Positions 1 through 7,576 of a DNA stretch of 12,717 nucleotides are shown in pieces. The first letter of the stretch is position 1; every line of letters begins with the position of its first letter. A program made the position numbers and the translations under genes. The notes below the pieces were generated by a model that worked only from the letters and a program-made list of their open reading frames with translations, did not search any database and was not told the DNA's origin. Source of the stretch: JAEZVV01 sp036652035 (GTDB lineage: Bacteria > Pseudomonadota > Gammaproteobacteria > Burkholderiales > Burkholderiaceae_F); the NCBI GenBank assembly GCA_036652035.1, contig JAVVWR010000073.1, positions 1 through 12,717 of the forward strand, in the 5' to 3' direction.

Positions 1-148
1 CATGGGCGAGGGCACGAGCAAGTTGCTCAAGGCCTATCGCCAAGTGGTCCCCTATGTGTCGAAGGACCGCATCTTCACGCATGACGTCAACAACAGCGTT
101 CGTTTCCTGAAGAAGCTCGATCCCAAGAGCTTGCAAGTCAAGCTGTAA
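1..148 (+). CDS. Histidase-fold aromatic amino acid lyase-like protein, 3' end only
   Basis: This is the last 48 codons of a gene that begins outside the window. They are read from base 2 to the TAA at 146-148. The encoded tail aligns without gaps to the last 48 residues of the complete lyase-like protein at 956-2626, with 34 of 48 identical by my count; both share YRQ, VPYV, KDR and VRFLK blocks. It is therefore a paralogue lying directly upstream in the same orientation. A strong intrinsic terminator about 85 bases after the stop suggests its transcript ends before the second copy. Active-site residues lie outside the window, so I cannot tell whether this copy keeps the MIO triad that the downstream copy lacks. 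Family assignment rests only on this similarity. Confidence 0.85.
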   Translation, partial: MGEGTSKLLKAYRQVVPYVSKDRIFTHDVNNSVRFLKKLDPKSLQVKL

Positions 149-231
149 CTCCGCTGGCATCGCGCGGCGTGGCGGGTGATTCCCCCTTCGCCTTTCCCGC
201 GCGCCGTGCCAACCGACGATTGACGCTCACC

Positions 232-264
232 GGGCCGCTTGCCAAGCAAGCGGCCCTTTTTATT
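232..264 (+). terminator. Rho-independent terminator after the upstream lyase gene
   Basis: A perfect 10-bp stem (GGGCCGCTTG, 232-241, pairing with CAAGCGGCCC, 247-256) closes a 5-base loop. It is followed at once by TTTTTATT. This is a textbook intrinsic terminator for the partial gene ending at 148. Confidence 0.92.
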
Positions 265-955
265 GCCGGCGGGTTGCTGGTCGAGATGGCGTCGAGGACT
301 GCAGTGGCGTATCCGGAGCCCGCGGAAACACTGCGGACAAGGGTGCGTTTGACATTTTTAGGTGATTGATCGCGCGGAACGCGAGGTTTTTAGACCAATC
401 GAGACCATTTTTTACAGGGTATCTGGTTTACCTGCCCGGCATTGTCCCTGGACGCTTTGTTTTACATCAGATCGGCGAAAGGTCGGCGCGCAAATGGACC
501 GTCCAGACGGTACAGTTTCGATCGTTGCGGGGCCCACGGAAACATTGTGAAACAACTCCAATCCCCGCTCGCGGAGCCAGAGTCTCGAGGTGTCGAGTCG
601 GGTCAGCGCCTGGGAAAGGTGGGGTTTGGCTGTTTCTGCAGCGACTGGGTTAAGAGCTGCCGGTCGCCTCGGCTGGGTTTCGATCGGAAGCCGTTCCTCG
701 TGAACCGATTCGCCCGCAGTGATGAAAGAGAAAACACCTGCGTCTCCGGGTGGCGGCTTTTGTGGTGGTCTGACGCAGACATTGACGAAAAGCTGGCGGT
801 GATTGACGGCGGGCTTGTCAATGGCGGACACCGTCGGTGGCGCTTGAGGTTTTTGAGGCGCGGCGCTGGAAATGAGAGAAACGCAGTGACTGCGCGCGGC
901 AAAGGTTTTTTAGTGTTTTCCACTTTTCTTGACCATCCTGTGAGTTGAGAGTGTT
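265..955. other. Long non-coding stretch upstream of the complete lyase gene
   Basis: About 690 bases separate the terminator from the ATG at 956. Open frames here (for example 442-948 on + and 412-831 on -) show no family resemblance, and the base composition is patchier and less GC-rich than in the neighbouring genes, with T runs near 355-360, 389-393, 408-413 and 905-911. I take it to be a long promoter/leader region. I found no convincing sigma70 or sigma54 promoter. A TTGACA at 349-354 lacks a -10 at the right distance. A palindrome at 882-894 is listed separately. Confidence 0.55.
882..894. promoter_or_regulatory. 13-base palindrome, possible operator upstream of the lyase gene
   Basis: CGCAGT-G-ACTGCG is a perfect inverted repeat with 6-base arms and one central base. 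It lies 61 bases before the ATG at 956. Its position suits a regulator binding site, but no regulator is identified and a palindrome of this size can occur by chance in GC-rich DNA. Confidence 0.3.
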
Positions 956-2626
956 ATGAAAAAGATCAAAGTAATCTCGCTGGTGATTGCCGGCCTGTTT
1001 CCCCTGATGGCGAATGCGGCCACCCACACCCTGAATGGCCGGGATCTGACTGTCGATAAGCTGTGGGAAATGACCCAGCCGGGCGAGGACGTGACCATCT
1101 CGAAAGACGGCTGGGAGCGCATCAAGGCGTCCTACAAGGGACCGATCGACGCCGCCAAGGACGGCCGCAGCATCTACGGCCTGACCGTCAACTTTGGCGA
1201 TCTGAAGGACCAGAAAGTGGCTGGTGCGATGGTCGAGCAAGAGCCCAACCGCACCGCCTCGATCGAGTTCAACGAGCGCCAGATGCGGATCCAGGCCGCT
1301 GGCGTCGAGCCCTGGCTGGCCGATCGCCTCTCGAAGATGGCGATGATCATCCGCGTCAACCAGATGGCTGCTGGCTACACCGGCATGAGCGTCGAGGCCG
1401 CCAACGCCTTCGTTGAGTACATCAACAACGACGTCTACCCGCTGATTCCGAGCCGCGGCTCCGAAGGCGCCAACGACCTGAGCCAGGTCACCCACATCGG
1501 TCTGGCGCTGATGGGCGAATGGGACGTGGTCTACCAGGGCAAGCGTCAGCCGGCGGCCGAGGTCCGCAAGAAGCTGGGCTTGAAGCCCTACCGCCCCTTC
1601 GGCATGGACGGCATCTCGATCCTCTCCAACAGCAACGTCGCCGAGGCGATTTCGATCGACGCGATCAAGCGCACCGAGCACCTGCTTGACCTGACGCCGA
1701 CCATCATCGCCGCCGGTCTCGAAACGCTCAACGGCAACATCACCCCCTTCCTGTGGCACACCGTTGACACCAAGGGCTGGCCGCAGGGCCACGAAGCGAG
1801 CGAAGCCGTGCTTGCCGCGCTCAAGGGCTCGTACCTGTGGAAGAAAGACGCCAAGCGCTCGTTGCAGGATCCGCTCAGCTTCCGTTCTTCGGCCCTGATC
1901 CTGGCGACCGCCAAGGAAGAGCTGCGTCAGGCCAAGGAACTGCTCAACGCCGCGGTCAACCACACCACCGACAACCCGATCGTTCACACCAACGGCCGCA
2001 ACGACCTCTGGTACAGCAATCTTGAAGCGGTGACGATGCTCAACGCCGGTTCGGACAAGGTGTTTGTCAACTCCGGCTCGAACTTCGACAACACCCAGCT
2101 CGCGGTGCAGATCGAATCGCTCTCGCGTGCCGTGGCCCAGGTGCTGCACACCTCGATGTGGCGCATGACCCAGGTGGTCGATCCCAAGCGCACCAAGATG
2201 AAGATGTACCTGGTCGCCAAGGAAAACGTCGGCGGCGACAGCTTCGCCAACATCGCCCAATCGGCCTCCGGCCTCTACGCCGAAGCCATGGCCCTGACCA
2301 ATAGCGTGACGCTCTACGGCGTGCCGACCTCGATCGGCATCGAAGAGACCTTCAGCAACGTCAACGTCACCGCCGACCGCCTGCGTCAGATGGTCAACAT
2401 CGGCTACGAACTCTTCTCGTACGAAGTGCTGCACCACACGCAAGGCATGGACATGCGTGCGCGTGAAGAAGGCAAGGCCTTGGGCGAAGGCACGACCCAG
2501 CTGCTCAAACAGTACCGCCAGCACGTTCCGTATGTGATCAAGGACCGCGCTTTCACGCTCGACATCAATAACGGTGTTCGCTTCCTCAAGGCGCTTGACC
2601 CCAAGACCCTGGCGGTCAAGCCCTAG
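956..2626 (+). CDS. Exported HAL/PAL-superfamily lyase-like protein lacking the MIO triad
   Basis: The 556-aa product starts with a signal peptide (Lys residues at 2, 3 and 5, hydrophobic core, ANA|A cleavage near residue 21), so it should be periplasmic. The rest follows the histidase fold. I see a Tyr74 loop (IYGLTVNFG), the region before the cofactor site ending YPLIPSRGSEG, a QDPLSFR block at 304-310, TDNP near 338-341, SNF at 375-377, and VPTSIGIEE at 456-464. Compared with Pseudomonas histidase, Tyr53, Gln277, Arg283, Phe329 and Glu414 have counterparts at Tyr74, Gln304, Arg310, Phe377 and Glu463. The Ala-Ser-Gly that cyclises to MIO is missing: residues 168-177 read GSEGANDLSQ, one residue shorter and without the Ser. 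His83, Asn195 and Tyr280 appear replaced by Gln113, Ser224 and Leu307. Length is close to normal for histidases plus a signal peptide. The reaction is unknown; a lyase acting on a better leaving group than ammonia, or a binding protein, are both possible. A porin gene follows on the same strand. The start is chosen for the signal peptide; a GAG-rich weak ribosome site precedes it. Confidence 0.93.
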   Translation: MKKIKVISLVIAGLFPLMANAATHTLNGRDLTVDKLWEMTQPGEDVTISKDGWERIKASYKGPIDAAKDGRSIYGLTVNFGDLKDQKVAGAMVEQEPNRTASIEFNERQMRIQAAGVEPWLADRLSKMAMIIRVNQMAAGYTGMSVEAANAFVEYINNDVYPLIPSRGSEGANDLSQVTHIGLALMGEWDVVYQGKRQPAAEVRKKLGLKPYRPFGMDGISILSNSNVAEAISIDAIKRTEHLLDLTPTIIAAGLETLNGNITPFLWHTVDTKGWPQGHEASEAVLAALKGSYLWKKDAKRSLQDPLSFRSSALILATAKEELRQAKELLNAAVNHTTDNPIVHTNGRNDLWYSNLEAVTMLNAGSDKVFVNSGSNFDNTQLAVQIESLSRAVAQVLHTSMWRMTQVVDPKRTKMKMYLVAKENVGGDSFANIAQSASGLYAEAMALTNSVTLYGVPTSIGIEETFSNVNVTADRLRQMVNIGYELFSYEVLHHTQGMDMRAREEGKALGEGTTQLLKQYRQHVPYVIKDRAFTLDINNGVRFLKALDPKTLAVKP

Positions 2627-2644
2627 GCCGGCAACCCAACCGAT

Positions 2645-2660
2645 CCGGCGCTGGCGCCGG
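2645..2660 (+). other. GC-rich hairpin between lyase and porin genes
   Basis: CCGGCG (2645-2650) pairs with CGCCGG (2655-2660) around a 4-base loop. There is no T tract after it, so it is a poor intrinsic terminator. It could mark a processing or attenuation point in a lyase-porin transcript, or be only a GC-rich coincidence. Confidence 0.25.
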
Positions 2661-2741
2661 GGACCCGGGCCCGCCCCCAATCCCCGCGCCCGTCGCCGTG
2701 AACCTCCAGGGCCGACCGCCAATGGCGGCCCCGCAATCAGT

Positions 2742-2750
2742 AAAGGTGAG
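2742..2750 (+). promoter_or_regulatory. Ribosome binding site deciding the porin start
   Basis: AAAGGTGAG lies four bases before the ATG at 2755 and seven before the ATG at 2758. Both starts give a good signal peptide. The upstream in-frame GTG at 2698 would add 19 residues ahead of it and has no such site. Confidence 0.65.
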
Positions 2751-2754
2751 ACTC

Positions 2755-3882
2755 ATGATGAAGAAGTTGAGTGCTGTGGCCACGCTGGCCGCGCTGTGCG
2801 CTCTGGCGGCTCCCGCCGCTGCTCAAACCAAGGTCGAGCTCTACGGCGTCCTTGACGGTGGCCTGCAATACATCGACCGCGCCGACATCGGCGGCGTGGC
2901 GCAAGACTCCACTTTTGGCGTCTCGAGCGGCACCTTCTACGGCAACCGCTTCGGCCTGCGCGGCTCGGAAGAACTGGGCGGTGGCGTCAAGGCGATCTTC
3001 GCTCTCGAGAACGGCTTCAACCTCGACACCGGCAAACTGGGCGAGGACGGCAACCTGTTCTCGCGCCAGGCCTACCTCGGCCTCGACAGCGGCATGGGCA
3101 AGGTCGCGATCGGCCGTCTGGCGGCCCTGAGCTCGGCCTATGGCGACTTCGACATGACCTGGCAGATGGACCCGTTCGAAGGCGGCATGGGCGACGCCGG
3201 CTTGAGCGCCTTCCCGATGCCGTGGAACGTCAACAACGCCGCGGTCTATCGCTCGCCCGACATGAAGGGTCTGATCGTCTCGGGCATGTATTCGTTCGCG
3301 ACCGATGGCAAAGAGCAGCCGGGCCTCGACAACAACACCCGCTACGCCGGTGTTGCCGCCAACTACGCCGTCGGCGGCCTGTGGTCCGGTCTGACCTACG
3401 AGACCATCACCGCGGTTGCCAACAGCGGCATTGCCGACCAGAAGATCCTGAAAGTCGCTGCCAACTACGACTTCGGCATGGTCAAGCCCTTTCTTGCCTA
3501 TGCCAAGGGCGGCGACTGGCAGCTGGGCAACAACTACCAGGGCGGTGATCTGGGCACGACCGCTTTCGATACCGACTCCTACCTGGTCGGCTTCACGGCG
3601 CCTCTGTTCAAGGGCCTGCTGCGCGGTTCTTACCAGTTGCTCGACGGCAAGGCCGCTAACAATGCCGCGGGCGAAAAGGTCGAAGCCGAGCGTCAGGTCT
3701 GGTCGCTGGGCTATACCTACGACCTGAGCAAGCGCACCACCGTCTACGGCGTGGTGTCGATGTCGATCGGCGGCCAGTCCTTCGACAAGGACGATCAAGC
3801 CGGCTACCAGATGGCCAATCTTGAGGGTCGTTCGGACTACAACCGCACCATGACCTCGGTCGGTCTGAAGCACAGCTTCTAA
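2755..3882 (+). CDS. General outer-membrane porin, betaproteobacterial Porin_4 type
   Basis: The 375-aa product is a trimeric beta-barrel type porin for diffusion of small, often anionic, solutes across the outer membrane. A signal peptide (Lys-Lys, Ala/Leu core, cleavage after PAAA, about residue 23) leads to the typical mature start QTKVELYGVLDGG. Further family marks are a GNRFGLRGSEELGGG stretch, then FALENGFN and FSRQAYLGL early in the barrel, a WSLGYTYDLSKRTTVYG block near the end, and a C-terminal Phe (KHSF), the signal read by the BAM complex. Length is normal. It lies 128 bases after the lyase-like gene on the same strand, so the two may be co-expressed and the porin might admit the lyase's substrate; this is inference. 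A terminator follows within 25 bases. The ATG at 2758 is an equally acceptable start. Substrate selectivity cannot be read from the sequence. Confidence 0.93.
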   Translation: MMKKLSAVATLAALCALAAPAAAQTKVELYGVLDGGLQYIDRADIGGVAQDSTFGVSSGTFYGNRFGLRGSEELGGGVKAIFALENGFNLDTGKLGEDGNLFSRQAYLGLDSGMGKVAIGRLAALSSAYGDFDMTWQMDPFEGGMGDAGLSAFPMPWNVNNAAVYRSPDMKGLIVSGMYSFATDGKEQPGLDNNTRYAGVAANYAVGGLWSGLTYETITAVANSGIADQKILKVAANYDFGMVKPFLAYAKGGDWQLGNNYQGGDLGTTAFDTDSYLVGFTAPLFKGLLRGSYQLLDGKAANNAAGEKVEAERQVWSLGYTYDLSKRTTVYGVVSMSIGGQSFDKDDQAGYQMANLEGRSDYNRTMTSVGLKHSF

Positions 3883-3905
3883 GCGTTCCGGCGTCACACA
3901 CAAAG

Positions 3906-3935
3906 ACCAGGCCGCTCTGAAAAGAGCGGCCTGGT
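3906..3935. terminator. Bidirectional terminator between porin and FadB-type gene
   Basis: A perfect 13-bp stem (ACCAGGCCGCTCT, 3906-3918, with AGAGCGGCCTGGT, 3923-3935) is capped by a GAAA tetraloop at 3919-3922. It is followed by TTCGTTT on + and by CTTTGTG on -. It sits between two convergent genes and can serve both, although the T tracts are imperfect. Confidence 0.85.
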
Positions 3936-3948
3936 TCGTTTCCGGGGT

Positions 3949-6158
3949 TCAGAAGCTTTGCTGTCGCGCCGCCATCTGGCGCAGCAGTGGCGGTGGCGAG
4001 AATCGCTCGCCGTAGCGCGCTGCGAGCTGCTCGGCGCGTTCGATGAAGGCGGCCAGGCCAACTCCGTTGATGAACTGCAGCGTGCCTCCGGTCCAGGGCG
4101 GAAAGCCGATGCCGAGGATCGATCCGAGGTTGGCGTCGCGCGCGTGGTCGACCACACCTTCCTCGAGGCAACGAACCGAGTCGATCGCCTGCACATAGAG
4201 CAAGCGGTCGGCGACTTCCTGCACCAGCGCTTCCGAGTCCGCTGGCGTGTGCCTGGCGGGCAATGGCGAGGCCGATTTTGCGAGCGCGGCAAGGCCGTCC
4301 CATAAATGTTTGGGCGCGCCCGCGGGGTAGTCGTAAAAGCCGGCGCCGGCCGCGCGCCCGGTGCGGCCTTGCGCCACCAGCGCGCGCAGCACCCGCTCGG
4401 CCGCGGATTCGGCCAGCCCCTCGGCCNNNNNNNNNNNNNNNNNNNNNNNNNNNNNNNNNNNNNNNNNNNNNNNNNNNNNNNNNNNNNNNNNNNNNNNNNN
4501 NNNNNNNNNNNNNNNNNNNNNNNNNNACCGAGTTTGTCCTGCAGCGCGAGCGGGCCGACCGGAAAGCCCGCCATCAGGCTGGCGCGCTCGATCAGCGCGG
4601 GGGGGATCCCTTCCTCGACCATGCCGACCGCCTCGCCGAGCAGCTTGCTGATCACGCGACGGGTGTAGAAGCCGCGCGAGTCGTTGACCACGATCGGCGT
4701 CAGGCCCAGCTGCAGCACGTAGTCGTAGGCGCGTGCCACCGTCGCCGGGCGGGTCTCGCGGCCGGCAATGATCTCGACCAGCTGCATCTTGTCGGTCGGC
4801 GAACAGAAGTGCAGCCCGACAAAGTGGGTGGGTTGGCTGCTCGCTTGCGCCAGGTCGCTGATCGGCAGGGTCGAGCTGGTCGAGGCGAACAGGGCCCCGG
4901 CCGTGAGCCCGGGTTCGGCCTCTCGCATGACCTGCGCCTTGAGTTCTCGGCTCTCAGGCACCGCCTCGATGATCAGCTCGCAGCCCGCCAGATCGGTGGC
5001 GTCGGCGGTGGTGGTGATGCGGGCGAGCAGTTGGTCGCGCTGCGCTGGCGTCATCCGGCCGCGCTCGACGTGTTGATCGGCGCGCTGGCGGCTGAGCGCC
5101 TTGCCGGTCTCGGCCGCCTCGAGCGAAACGTCTTTCAGCACGCAATCGATGCCGCGGCTCGCATTGGCCCAGGCGATGCCGCTGCCCATCATTCCGGCGC
5201 CGAGAATGCCGACCCTGGCCAACGGCGGGCTCGCCGGCGCGGCCGGGCGCGAGGCGCCGGCCTTGACCTCGTTGAGCGCGAAGAAGAGGGTGGCGATCAT
5301 GTTTTTTGCGACCGGCCCGGTGGCGAGCTGCGTGAAGTAGCGCGACTCGATCCGGCACGCGGTGTCGAAGTCGACCGCCAGCCCCTCGACCGCTGCGCAC
5401 AGGATCGCCTTGGGCGCGGGAAACACGCCCTGGGTCTTGGCGATCAGCATGGCGGGCGCGGCCATGATCATCTGAGCGATCTGGGGGCTTGCCACGCCAC
5501 CGCCCGGAAGCTTGTAGCCCTTCTGGTCCCAGGGCTGGACTGGCGCCGGGTTGGTGGCGATCCAGGCACGGGCGCGGGCCATCAGATCGGCCGCATCGCT
5601 CGCGAGCTCGACCAGTTCGAGGTCGGCGGCCTCGGCTGGCTTCATCAGCTTGCCTTCGGCGAGCAGGGACAAGCCCGCCTCCAGCCCGAGCCGGCGAATC
5701 GTGCGCACCACGCCGCCAGCGCCGGGCATCAGGCCCAGCGTCACCTCGGACAGGCCGAGCTGGATGCGGGGGTCGTTCAGACACACGCGGTGGTGGCAGG
5801 CGAGACCGATCTCCCAGCCGCCGCCCAGGGCCGAGCCGGCAATCGTCGCCACCACCGGGCGGCCAAGCTTTTCGATCCGGCGCAGCAAAGTCTTTATGGC
5901 CTCGCCGTTGGCGAACACGGCGGCCGCGTCGGCCGGGCCAATCGCCAGCATCGCCTTGAGGTCGGCGCCCGCGCAGAAGGTCTTCTTGGCCGAGCTGAGA
6001 ATCACGCCGCGAATGGCTTCGCGATCGGCCTCGAGCCGGGTGACCGTTTCCGCCAGCGCCGGCAGAAACAGCGCGTCGATCTTGTTGACCGGCTCATCGG
6101 GCCAGTCCATCACCAGGGTGACGATGCCGTCGGCCTGGGTGTAGGCAATCGGGTTCAT
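3949..6158 (-). CDS. FadB/FadJ-type enoyl-CoA hydratase / 3-hydroxyacyl-CoA dehydrogenase, interrupted by an assembly gap
   Basis: This is a bifunctional cytoplasmic beta-oxidation enzyme that hydrates 2-enoyl-CoA and oxidises the 3-hydroxyacyl-CoA with NAD. The N-terminal crotonase part (about 1-190) shows the oxyanion-hole segment FCAGADL (61-67), and Glu116 and Glu138 stand at the two catalytic acid positions. The dehydrogenase part begins with the Rossmann motif GAGMMGSG (320-327) and has the catalytic His450 in GLHFCSP. The C-terminal domain includes GFYDYP and a GFPPWTGG stretch. I see 544 codons before the 100-N run and 158 residues after it. The two halves are in different frames across 100 N, so the true gap length must be 2 modulo 3; this is an assembly artefact rather than a mutation. 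From family alignment roughly 25-35 residues are missing. The start at 6158 begins MNPIAYTQ, 14 bases after the thiolase stop and preceded by GAGAGG, so the two are one operon. FadB and FadJ cannot be told apart here. Confidence 0.93.
4427..4526. other. Assembly gap of 100 N
   Basis: The run is exactly 100 N, the usual placeholder for a scaffold join of estimated or unknown size. It lies inside the dehydrogenase C-terminal region of the FadB/FadJ-type gene. Both flanks belong to the same gene, which supports the join. Confidence 0.99.
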
Positions 6159-6172
6159 GCTGGGCGGCCCTC

Positions 6173-7378
6173 TCACACGCGCTCGATGATGGTGGCGATT
6201 CCCATGCCGCTGCCCACGCACAGCGTGGCCAGGCCGCGGCGCAATTGGCGGCGCTCGAGTTCATCGAGCAGGGTGCCAAGGATCATGGCGCCGGTCGCTC
6301 CCAGCGGATGGCCCAGCGCAATCGCGCCGCCGTTGACGTTGACCTTGCCGGCCGGCACCCTGCAGTCCTTCATGAACTTGAGCGGCACCGCGGCAAAGGC
6401 CTCGTTGACCTCGAACAGATCGATGTCCTCAAAGCCCAGCCCGGCAATGGCGAGCGCCTTGCGCGCCGCGGGCGCGGGGCCGGTGAGCATGATGGTTGGG
6501 TCAAGCGCGATCACCGCGGCGGCGATGATCCGCGCGCGCGGCGTGAGCCCGAGCTGGCGGCCGGCGGCCTCGCTGCCGATCAACAGGGCGGCGGCGCCGT
6601 CAACGATGCCCGAGGCGTTGCCAGCGGTGTGGCGGTGGGCGATGCGCTCGAGCTCGGGGTAGCGCTGCAGCGCCACCGCGTCAAAACCGACCGCGCCGAG
6701 TTGCTCGAAGGCGGGCTTGAGCGCGGCCAGGCTGGCGGCGCTGGCGTCAAGGCGCAGGTAGTCGTCGCGCTCAAGAATCGTCAGGCCATTGGCGTCGCGC
6801 ACCGGCACCACCGAGCGCGCAAAGCGCCCGCCCGCCAGCGCCGCGGCCGCGCGCTGCTGAGAGGCGAGCGCAAAAGCGTCGAGCGCTTCGCGCGAGAAAC
6901 CTTCGAGGGTGGCGATCAGGTCGGCGCTGATGCCTTGTGGAACGAAGTGAGTGGCGAGGCTGGTCTGCGGATCGCCTGCCCAGGCGCCGCCGTCGCTACC
7001 CATGGGGACGCGCGACATCGATTCGACGCCGCCGGCGACCACCAGGTTTTCCCAGCCCGAGCGGACTTTCTGCGCAGCCAGATTGACCGCCTCCAGCCCC
7101 GAGGCGCAGTAGCGGTTGATCTGAACCCCGGCCACGCCCACGTCCCAGCCTGCCAGAACGGCAGCGGCCTTGGGCAGGACGCTGCCTTGCTCGCCCACCG
7201 GGCTGACGATGCCCATCACCACGTCGTCGACGTGGCGGGTGTCGAGGTCATTGCGAAGGCGCAGCGCTTCCAGCACGGTGGTGGCGAGCGTGATGGGCTT
7301 GACCTCGTGCAGGCGGCCGTCGGCGCGGCCCTTGGAGCGCGGCGTGCGAACCGCGTCGTAGATGAACGCTTCTGGCAT
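6173..7378 (-). CDS. Acetyl-CoA acyltransferase (thiolase), beta-oxidation type
   Basis: The 401-aa thiolase catalyses CoA-dependent cleavage of 3-ketoacyl-CoA, the last step of beta-oxidation, or the reverse condensation. The nucleophile is Cys91 in NRYCASGLEAV, followed by NEAFAAVP near 325-332, His357 in GGAIALGHPLGATGA and the acid/base Cys387 in CVGSGMG. Length is normal for the family. I chose the ATG at 7378 (MPEAFIYDAVRTP) because GGAG lies six bases before it and the family begins there; an upstream ATG at 7420 would add 14 unrelated residues. It is the first gene of a two-gene unit with the FadB/FadJ-type enzyme 14 bases downstream, and together they cover the hydratase, dehydrogenase and thiolase steps. 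No acyl-CoA dehydrogenase or ligase is in view, so the chain length or aromatic side-chain role is open. It is divergent from the NsrR-like gene. Confidence 0.95.
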   Translation of the reverse strand: MPEAFIYDAVRTPRSKGRADGRLHEVKPITLATTVLEALRLRNDLDTRHVDDVVMGIVSPVGEQGSVLPKAAAVLAGWDVGVAGVQINRYCASGLEAVNLAAQKVRSGWENLVVAGGVESMSRVPMGSDGGAWAGDPQTSLATHFVPQGISADLIATLEGFSREALDAFALASQQRAAAALAGGRFARSVVPVRDANGLTILERDDYLRLDASAASLAALKPAFEQLGAVGFDAVALQRYPELERIAHRHTAGNASGIVDGAAALLIGSEAAGRQLGLTPRARIIAAAVIALDPTIMLTGPAPAARKALAIAGLGFEDIDLFEVNEAFAAVPLKFMKDCRVPAGKVNVNGGAIALGHPLGATGAMILGTLLDELERRQLRRGLATLCVGSGMGIATIIERV

Positions 7379-7576
7379 CGGGTCTCCATCGGTGGCCTTT
7401 TTGTGCGTGCAGCTTGGCATGGCGGATCGGACCGTGCCGGGCGCGATTTAGTGGGGCTGCTCTCTTGACCGAGGCGGCAGTGTGGGGCAGCACGGTCGGT
7501 GGTGGGCCGCTGGCTCATCTTCTCGAAACTACGGTAGCGGCATTCGCAGCCGCAGCCGTCGTGGGATCATTGAGCG

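Noticed and set aside
349..354. TTGACA as a -35 element
   Set aside because: No TATAAT-like hexamer lies 16-18 bases downstream; the position holds a GC-rich stretch.
442..948. 168-codon open frame on + in the leader before the lyase gene
   Set aside because: It has no recognisable motif, Arg/Cys/Trp-rich noise-like composition and no ribosome site; treated as non-coding.
929..957. TTGACC, 17 bases, TGTTAT as a promoter
   Set aside because: The -10 overlaps the ATG at 956, so the transcript would begin inside the gene and could not express the signal peptide.
818..2722. 634-codon open frame on - opposite the lyase gene
   Set aside because: It is a GC-rich antisense shadow. Its residues are Val/Gly/Asp/His-rich without family motifs, while the + frame has a signal peptide and clear histidase-fold motifs.
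2737..3903. 388-codon open frame on - opposite the porin
   Set aside because: It is the mirror of a codon-biased porin gene and has no recognisable domain.
3949..6158. Pseudogene due to the frame change in the FadB/FadJ-type gene
   Set aside because: The change coincides exactly with 100 N of arbitrary length, and both flanks are intact and motif-complete.
4263..6662. 799-codon open frame on + across the gap and the beta-oxidation genes
   Set aside because: It is antisense to the FadB/FadJ-type and thiolase genes, which carry all catalytic motifs; it also runs through the N placeholder.
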